Of a DNA stretch of 64,000 nucleotides, positions 58,553 through 64,000 are shown in pieces. The notes below the pieces were generated by a model. It saw nothing but the letters and a program-made list of their open reading frames with translations. It had not been told where the DNA came from and ran no database searches. Made by a program: the position numbers and the translations under genes. This stretch comes from Eubacterium sp. Its GTDB lineage: Bacteria; Bacillota; Clostridia; Lachnospirales; Lachnospiraceae. Location of the stretch: NCBI GenBank assembly GCA_024683035.1, contig JAIKYQ010000065.1, forward strand, positions 1 through 64,000. The letters are read 5' to 3'. Position 1 is the stretch's first letter; every line of letters starts with the position of its first letter.

Positions 58553-59623
58553 ATGGCTGATACGAAACGAATCCCCTATCACGAACAACGTGATATGCAG
58601 AATACGCTGAAACTCCGTGAGGTACTGCGCACGCTGCCGCCGTTTACCAAAGATTTTTTCCGTGCAGCTGCCAATACAAATTCTACGAATACACGTATCA
58701 AATATGCGTATGATATCCGAATATTCTTTGATTTTCTCCTGTCTGAGAACCCGTCCTTTAAAAACCGCTCACTCCAGGATTTCACACTGGATGATCTCGA
58801 CCGGATCACGGCTTTGGATATCGAGGAATACATGGACTATCTGAAGGCCTATAAGCCCTCAGAAAATGATAATTTTGTAACAAACGGAGAACGCGGCATA
58901 AAGCGAAAAATGTCTGCATTACGTACGTTCTATGCCTATTACTATAAGCATGAACTGATCAGGACAAACCCCACACTTCTGGTCGACATGCCGAAACAGC
59001 ATGAAAAGGAAATTGTCCGCCTCGAGTCCGATGAGGTGGCCCGGCTGCTGGATCTGATCGATCACGGCGGAGATTCTCTTTCTCCGCATCAACGGAAATA
59101 CTATGAAAAAACGCGTACCCGTGATGCTGCGATCATTACCTTATTGCTGGGGACCGGCATACGTGTTTCGGAATGTGTAGGACTGGATATAGAGGATCTG
59201 GATTTTAACATTAACGGGATCAAGGTATTCCGCAAAGGCGGCAATGAAATGATCGTCTATTTTGGCGATGAGGTAGCGCAGGCCCTGCAGGCTTATCTGG
59301 AAGACCGGAAGGCAATTACCCCGGTTGCCGGCCATGAACACGCCCTCTTCTATTCCAATCGGCGTCGCAGGATCAATGTGAAATCCGTGGAAAACCTGGT
59401 GAAAAAATATGCGTCTCAGATCACAACAACAAAAAAGATCACACCGCATAAGCTGCGCAGCACTTACGGTACTGCTCTTTATCAGGAAACCGGCGATATT
59501 TATCTCGTGGCTGATGTATTGGGCCATAAAGACGTCAATACGACCAAACGGCACTATGCAGCCATGAGCGACCAGCGGCGGCGCAGCGCTGCAAAAGCGG
59601 TACATCTTCGTGAACCGGACTAG
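58553..59623 (+). CDS. Tyrosine-type recombinase/integrase (XerC/D-like)
   Basis: AAIITLLLGTGIRVSECVGLDIEDLDF...KKITPHKLRSTYGTALYQETGDIYLVADVLGHKDVNTTKRHYAAMS; R-HxxR-H-Y catalytic residues; ATG 58553 with GGGAGG. Confidence 0.93.
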   Translation: MADTKRIPYHEQRDMQNTLKLREVLRTLPPFTKDFFRAAANTNSTNTRIKYAYDIRIFFDFLLSENPSFKNRSLQDFTLDDLDRITALDIEEYMDYLKAYKPSENDNFVTNGERGIKRKMSALRTFYAYYYKHELIRTNPTLLVDMPKQHEKEIVRLESDEVARLLDLIDHGGDSLSPHQRKYYEKTRTRDAAIITLLLGTGIRVSECVGLDIEDLDFNINGIKVFRKGGNEMIVYFGDEVAQALQAYLEDRKAITPVAGHEHALFYSNRRRRINVKSVENLVKKYASQITTTKKITPHKLRSTYGTALYQETGDIYLVADVLGHKDVNTTKRHYAAMSDQRRRSAAKAVHLREPD

Positions 59624-59639
59624 GATAAACGAGGATAAG

Positions 59640-59688
59640 AAAAAGGACACTGGATGTTATGCAGCATACAGTGTTCTTTTATTTAACA
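59640..59688 (+). terminator. Terminator after recombinase
   Basis: AGGACACTGgATG-ttatgcag-CATaCAGTGTTCTTTTATTT. Confidence 0.75.
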
Positions 59689-59722
59689 TTACAGTAAGCA
59701 TTTTTTCCTTCCTTTATCTACC

Positions 59723-59926
59723 CTATCTGCTCTCTCTGATCATATATCCCAGGCAGCTGCCTGCGGCCGCTAAAACACCAATGCTGATACACTTCGGCGT
59801 TAAGAGAACCTGTGTGAAATCGACATCCGCATGGATCAAACAGACAACCAATGCGAAGACCATCCATCCCAATATGCCATTGATCAATGCATTCATAAGA
59901 ATCGTGTTTTTAAATGTTGTTTTCAT
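59723..59926 (-). CDS. Small membrane protein, 67 aa
   Basis: MKTTFKNTILMNALINGILGWMVFALVVCLIHADVDFTQVLLTPKCISIGVLAAAGSCLGYMIRESR; two predicted TM segments; GAGAGGGGG upstream. Confidence 0.6.
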   Translation of the reverse strand: MKTTFKNTILMNALINGILGWMVFALVVCLIHADVDFTQVLLTPKCISIGVLAAAGSCLGYMIRESR

Positions 59927-60006
59927 GACTTTTCCCCCTCTCTTTTTGTGTGTTTCCTAATCTCTTTTTGTATCTTTATCATACAGGATACTTGTTCACA
60001 AAACTG

Positions 60007-60105
60007 TCACACCATGGGGAAATAGCTTCGTGTTCCGTAGCCAAGCGCTCCCGGCACCGGCGTGAACAACCATTTCAAAAAAGCGATGATCTTTTCTTTC
60101 TTCAT
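60007..60105 (-). CDS. Candidate small peptide gene (32 aa; below ORF-track cutoff)
   Basis: ATG 60105 with strong SD (ACGGAGGTTATCGTTATG): MKKEKIIAFLKWLFTPVPGALGYGTRSYFPMV*; precedes the 67-aa membrane protein on the same strand. Confidence 0.5.
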   Translation of the reverse strand: MKKEKIIAFLKWLFTPVPGALGYGTRSYFPMV

Positions 60106-60225
60106 AACGATAACCTCCGTTTGTTTTATCCTTTTTGTTTTCTCTCTTTCTGGTTATATAGTAACAGAGGTTCTGTCACAGAAGTTGCACTCCGATCAGC
60201 TGATCTGTCTTTCGGTACGTATAAA

Positions 60226-60276
60226 GGACCTCTACGCAGAATGAACCTCTCCACAGAAATTTCTGCGGAGAGGTCC
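60226..60276. repeat. Three-arm repeat able to form alternative hairpins / terminator
   Basis: GGACCTCTACGCAGAA (60226-60241), GAACCTCTCCACAGAAA (60243-60259), TTTCTGCGGAGAGGTCC (60260-60276). Confidence 0.75.
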
Positions 60277-60310
60277 TTCGGAGAGGTTTTATGTTTTGCT
60301 TTCGTATGGT

Positions 60311-60913
60311 TCATTTGATCGGGACCGGATCCCATCCGTAATCCTGGAAAGCGGTGATCTCAATGCCGCTTTCTTCGCTGTACATCCTGATGTAATCCGC
60401 GCGGACCGTATCCAGATCATCCTTGGCAGAACGGATCGCATCCAGCAGTTCCTTCTTCACGCCGAAGATCCGTTCCATGTCCGGATCATAATTGCTGCCG
60501 TCACCGACACGATCCATGGATGTCACTTCATATCCGTATTCTGTCTTCTTCAGATGGATCAGACCCGGCGCTTCTCCGCCGCTCTGCATCATAAGTGTCG
60601 TTCCTTCCAGATCATAATTGAAGATCCAGAAGTTACCCCAGACTTTGATGTCTTCCGGATCCGTAGCATCTTCTTCCAGAAGGATGAAGGCCGGTATCAT
60701 CACCTGTGACTGATCGAAGCTTTCACCGTCGGTCTTCCGTATGTAATCCAGGATTGCGTCAAAATAAGGATCTTCTCCGGTATAACTGAATTCCGGAAGT
60801 GCCTCTTTCCCTTCACTCTCGGCTTCTGATGCCGAAACAGCGCTGCACAGCATCATACATGTCATCACGCCTGCCAACACGACCGCCATTGCTTTCATAA
60901 ACCGTTTTTTCAT
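60311..60913 (-). CDS. Secreted hypothetical protein, 200 aa
   Basis: Signal peptide MKKRFMKAMAVVLAGVMTCMMLCSAVSASEA; GAGGAGG upstream; no family recognised. Confidence 0.75.
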   Translation of the reverse strand: MKKRFMKAMAVVLAGVMTCMMLCSAVSASEAESEGKEALPEFSYTGEDPYFDAILDYIRKTDGESFDQSQVMIPAFILLEEDATDPEDIKVWGNFWIFNYDLEGTTLMMQSGGEAPGLIHLKKTEYGYEVTSMDRVGDGSNYDPDMERIFGVKKELLDAIRSAKDDLDTVRADYIRMYSEESGIEITAFQDYGWDPVPIK

Positions 60914-61135
60914 GATGGATACCTCCTCTCAAATTGTTCGATGTTTGTAGTAACTTCCTTTTCTGTCTGTACTATAGCATCTTCACTTTCACAGTACTGA
61001 CACAGAAAACATCTATTGCTTTTAAAGTGGAAAATGATTAGAATACACAGTAAGGACACTTCGGTGTCATATTCTGTTTTTGCATAATGCCGTGTTTACA
61101 CTGTATATAGTCTTTATCATCAAGGAGTAAGCAAA

Positions 61136-61771
61136 TTGAAAATGAAAAAAGTGATAAGCATGCTGTTGCTCTGCCTGTGTTCTCTGATGCTTCTGTCTGC
61201 ATCAGTCTACGCTGAAGAAACAGTGGATCCGTCTGTATCTGCCCCCGCGGATGCGGGCAGCGGCACGACAAAAGACGATTTTCCGGTCTATAATCTATCG
61301 GCGGCGGACGCTGACTCTTACAAAGAGATGAATGCCGTCAATCGGATCATCGACATGGCCTATAATCCGGATATCTACGTAGATACCAAAAACGACTGTG
61401 CCAGATGGGTCTTCTATGTCTATACGGCTGCCGGCGTCAACTGTCCGTATCGCTCAGGTGCCGATCTGTGGAATGCACTTGGTTCCGGTTATAATACCGA
61501 TATGACGGACATCCCGACGGGAGCCATCGTTATCGGTACCGGCCATGACAGCAACGTGCAGTATGAAGACTACTACTTCGGTCATGTGGGGATCTGCCTG
61601 GGGGATATAAACGGAGACGGCGTACTGGATGTCCGGGACTGCACCGGACCCGGACCGGAAGGGATCCATACGCAGGATATCAATACGTGGGTTTCCTGGC
61701 AGACAGACGTGCATTTTGCCGATTATGACAGAACTCCCGGATTTGTCGGCTGGGTATTTCCGCTGCAGTAA
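61136..61771 (+). CDS. Secreted NlpC/P60-like (cysteine amidase-type) protein with EF-hand-like loop
   Basis: Signal peptide; KNDCARWVFYVYTAAGV (Cys), YYFGHVGICLGDINGDGVLDVRDCTGPG (His plus DxNxDGxxDxxD); TTG start with AAGGAG. Confidence 0.65.
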   Translation: MKMKKVISMLLLCLCSLMLLSASVYAEETVDPSVSAPADAGSGTTKDDFPVYNLSAADADSYKEMNAVNRIIDMAYNPDIYVDTKNDCARWVFYVYTAAGVNCPYRSGADLWNALGSGYNTDMTDIPTGAIVIGTGHDSNVQYEDYYFGHVGICLGDINGDGVLDVRDCTGPGPEGIHTQDINTWVSWQTDVHFADYDRTPGFVGWVFPLQ

Positions 61772-61823
61772 CGGAAGAACATGCAAATCCAGGATATAAA
61801 TCCAGGATAAGAACGGAACAAAT

Positions 61824-61852
61824 GAAAAACGCCCTTCAGGGGCGTTTTTCTA
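61824..61852. terminator. Terminator between convergent genes
   Basis: AAAAACGCCC-ttca-GGGGCGTTTTTC. Confidence 0.85.
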
Positions 61853-61901
61853 TAGTGAAGTCAGGAACCGTAAACGTAATCCCGTATTTCTGCCATACGA
61901 T

Positions 61902-62555
61902 CTATTGCTCGAGAATATCCGTGATCAGGCCTTTCTCTTCGCTTTCTTTGGCTTCGATCGCTTTCAGGATCAGATTTACGGAACCGTCAATACCGAACTT
62001 GCCGCTGTCAATAGACAGGTCATAGCTGTCTACGCTACCCCATTCTTTACTCGTATAATAATTATAATAGCTGGAACGGCTCTTATCGTTTTTGCGGATG
62101 CGGTCACGGGCTTTATTGGCAGACAGATCATAGATCTTGGATATACGGCGTACGCGGACATCCTGATCCGCATGAATGAAGACGCTGAGCAGATCGCTTC
62201 TGTCTTCCAGAGCGTAGTCCCCACATCTGCCTATAATGACACAGGGGCCTTCCTCTGCCAGACGTTTGATGGTATCGAACTGAGCCAGAAACACTTTCTG
62301 ATTCAGCGGCATATCATTCATGACATTGGATGAGTATCCGAAGGAATAGGAATCCATGACAAGAGAATACAGAAAACTGTTGGTGGGACGTTCATCCTGA
62401 TTCTCAAAAATCTCCTTACACAGGCCGCTGTCTTTTGCAGCCCGGTCCAGAAGCTCTTTGTCATAAAAAGGTATCTGCAGTTTTTCAGCGAGTCGTTTGC
62501 CTATCAGATGTCCGCCGCTTCCAAATTCACGTCCGATGGTAATAATGGTATTCAT
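61902..62555 (-). CDS. Cytidylate kinase-like family protein
   Basis: MNTIITIGREFGSGGHLIGKRLAEKLQIPFYDKELLDRAAKDSG...FDTIKRLAEEGPCVIIGRCGDYAL; AGGAGGAG upstream. Confidence 0.92.
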   Translation of the reverse strand: MNTIITIGREFGSGGHLIGKRLAEKLQIPFYDKELLDRAAKDSGLCKEIFENQDERPTNSFLYSLVMDSYSFGYSSNVMNDMPLNQKVFLAQFDTIKRLAEEGPCVIIGRCGDYALEDRSDLLSVFIHADQDVRVRRISKIYDLSANKARDRIRKNDKSRSSYYNYYTSKEWGSVDSYDLSIDSGKFGIDGSVNLILKAIEAKESEEKGLITDILEQ

Positions 62556-62664
62556 AGTTCTCCTCCTTCTGACAGGGCCACTGTTCTGCTTAAAGTATAG
62601 CATAAAATTTGGGGAATTTATATATGATCGATCGTTAAGTTCTGACAATTTTATGCTATTTTGC

Positions 62665-63624
62665 TTACAGTGTGTGAATAAGCTTTTCAAAGTAGTCCGG
62701 CAGCGGTGCCTGAAACTCCATATACTCTCCGGTAGACGGATGCCGGAACCCAAGCAGCATAGCATGCAGGGTCTGGCCCTGCAGATGGGGTATCGGTGAC
62801 TTGTGCGGCCCGTACAGCGGATCTCCCAGAATAGGAAAACCCTTATGTGATAAATGTACACGGATCTGATGGGTCCTTCCGGTTTCCAGCCTGCAGGCGA
62901 TATATGAATATCCTTTGAGCTGTTTCAGGACGGCAACATGCGTAACAGCCGGTTTGCCGGACGGATCCGGTACGACAGCCATTTTCTTTCTGTCTTTCGG
63001 GTCCCGGCCGATATTGCCGCTGATGGTCAGTTCTTCTTCTTTCAGATTGCCAATTGTAATGGCACGGTATTCCCTTGTAATACTGTGGCTGGCAAGCTGT
63101 TCAGCCAGGTTTCTATGGGCTTCGTCCGTTTTGCAGATGACCAGCGCGCCCGTGGTATCTTTGTCGATCCGGTGTACGATCCCGGGCCGCAGCACACCAT
63201 TGATGCCGGATAAGGATCCCCGGCAATGATACAGTAAAGCGTTGACCAGTGTATGTTCTCCATGCCCGGCAGAAGGATGCACCACCATATCCTTCGGTTT
63301 GTTTACTACCAGCAGCTGCGCGTCTTCATAGAGGATATCCAGCGGTATATTTTCCGGAAGTATATCCGGGGTCTGATCCGGAGGCAGGGTCAAAATGATC
63401 CGGTCGTCCTCTTTCAGACGGTAACTGGCTTTTACGGCAGCCTCATTGACCAGAACGCCGCCTCCCCGGATGATTTTCTGAATGTAGGATCGGGAAAGGT
63501 TTTCTTCATGGGAAGCGATAAAAGAATCGATCCGTTCTCCCTCTTCTTCATAATCGGCGAGCATGGTAAGGCGGACTGTTTTGCTGTCCGTTTCTGTTGC
63601 TTGTACGGTCTGCCTGTCACTCAT
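62665..63624 (-). CDS. RluD-like pseudouridine synthase
   Basis: S4 domain; LLVVNKPKDMVVHPSAGHGEHTLVNALLYH...GIVHRIDKDTTGALVICK...ETGRTHQIRVHLSHKGFPILGDPLYG. Confidence 0.96.
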   Translation of the reverse strand: MSDRQTVQATETDSKTVRLTMLADYEEEGERIDSFIASHEENLSRSYIQKIIRGGGVLVNEAAVKASYRLKEDDRIILTLPPDQTPDILPENIPLDILYEDAQLLVVNKPKDMVVHPSAGHGEHTLVNALLYHCRGSLSGINGVLRPGIVHRIDKDTTGALVICKTDEAHRNLAEQLASHSITREYRAITIGNLKEEELTISGNIGRDPKDRKKMAVVPDPSGKPAVTHVAVLKQLKGYSYIACRLETGRTHQIRVHLSHKGFPILGDPLYGPHKSPIPHLQGQTLHAMLLGFRHPSTGEYMEFQAPLPDYFEKLIHTL

Positions 63625-64000
63625 GTTCGGTCCTTCTTTTCAAGAATGTAAAGTCCTCTTCTTTGTACTTGAAGATCACCAGCAGGATCAGTGTTATCAC
63701 GCTGAGCGTCACATAGATATCCGCCGCATTGAAAATCGGAAAGTCAATCAGAGAAAAATAGATAAAATCCACCACATATTTATGCAGGATCCGGTCGATC
63801 AGGTTACCGCAGGCCCCGGCGATAAGAACAAGAAGACAGATCCTTAAGGGAAGATATCGTTTCTGCGGAGGCATTCTTCTTATAACAAAGATAGCAAAAA
63901 ACAAAAAGGCGCCTGTCAGGATATAGAAAAAGACCTGCTGATTCTGAAACAGGCTGAAAGCAGCTCCGCGGTTTTCCAGATATCGAAATTCCAGAACCTG
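63617..64000 (-). CDS. lspA: Lipoprotein signal peptidase (partial; 5' end outside window)
   Basis: Frame open to the window edge: QVLEFRYLENRGAAFSLFQNQQVFFYILTGAFLFFAIF...AGACGNLIDRILHKYVVDFIYFSLIDFPIFNAADIYVTL. Confidence 0.95.
   Translation of the reverse strand, partial: QVLEFRYLENRGAAFSLFQNQQVFFYILTGAFLFFAIFVIRRMPPQKRYLPLRICLLVLIAGACGNLIDRILHKYVVDFIYFSLIDFPIFNAADIYVTLSVITLILLVIFKYKEEDFTFLKRRTEHE

Noticed and set aside
61050-61075. GACAC-TTCG-GTGTC hairpin upstream of the secreted NlpC/P60-like gene
   Set aside because: A short UUCG tetraloop hairpin with a weak T-run; could be a terminator or leader structure, but no further support.
1-64000. CRISPR arrays, prophage, transposases, rRNA or tRNA genes
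   Set aside because: Scanned for regular repeats, transposase or phage-structural motifs and tRNA-like cloverleaf sequences; none found. The single tyrosine recombinase has no att-like flanks or cargo.

Overview
The window is a dense, mostly housekeeping stretch of a Lachnospiraceae-like (Clostridia, Bacillota) chromosome. Taxonomy is inferred from gene content and order only. I could assign roughly 64 protein-coding genes. Main blocks: cmk(partial)-ispH-rpsA; yprB; ruvAB-zapA-U32 peptidase-ftsW/rodA-PBP; NUDIX-DUF2953-gerW(ytfJ); rpmB-asp23-fakA-like-recG; mgsA-rsmD-coaD; small alarmone synthetase-rluA-lepB-recU; hisZGDB-hisIE-rnhA; tyrS; alaS-rpsU; scpAB; a Na+-pumping biotin-dependent decarboxylase operon carrying two different carboxyltransferases; a P-type ATPase-rqcH pair; thrC; radical-SAM(TIGR03960)-DUF2344-rng-degV-rplU-rpmA-obgE-yhbY-nadD-yqeK-rsfS; lexA with an SOS-regulated LysM gene; a tyrosine recombinase; a small accessory patch at 59.7-61.8 kb; and cmk-like-rluD-lspA. 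I see no CRISPR array, rRNA, tRNA, prophage or insertion sequence. The observations I rate highest are: (1) rpmA encodes L27 with no N-terminal extension, already in the 'processed' form, and the Prp protease gene expected between rplU and rpmA is missing; (2) four minus-strand genes share a -10 box exactly 6 nt before the ATG with no Shine-Dalgarno, suggesting a class of leaderless mRNAs; (3) an unannotated 32-codon peptide gene sits upstream of a 67-aa membrane protein, with a UGA inside a frame that stays open to an ATGA overlap with the next gene; (4) codon usage and composition break inside the cmk-ispH segment, and the ispH/rpsA genes overlap out of frame instead of being fused; (5) the decarboxylase operon has two carboxyltransferases and an enlarged OadG. 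All family names come from reading the translations. No database search was run.
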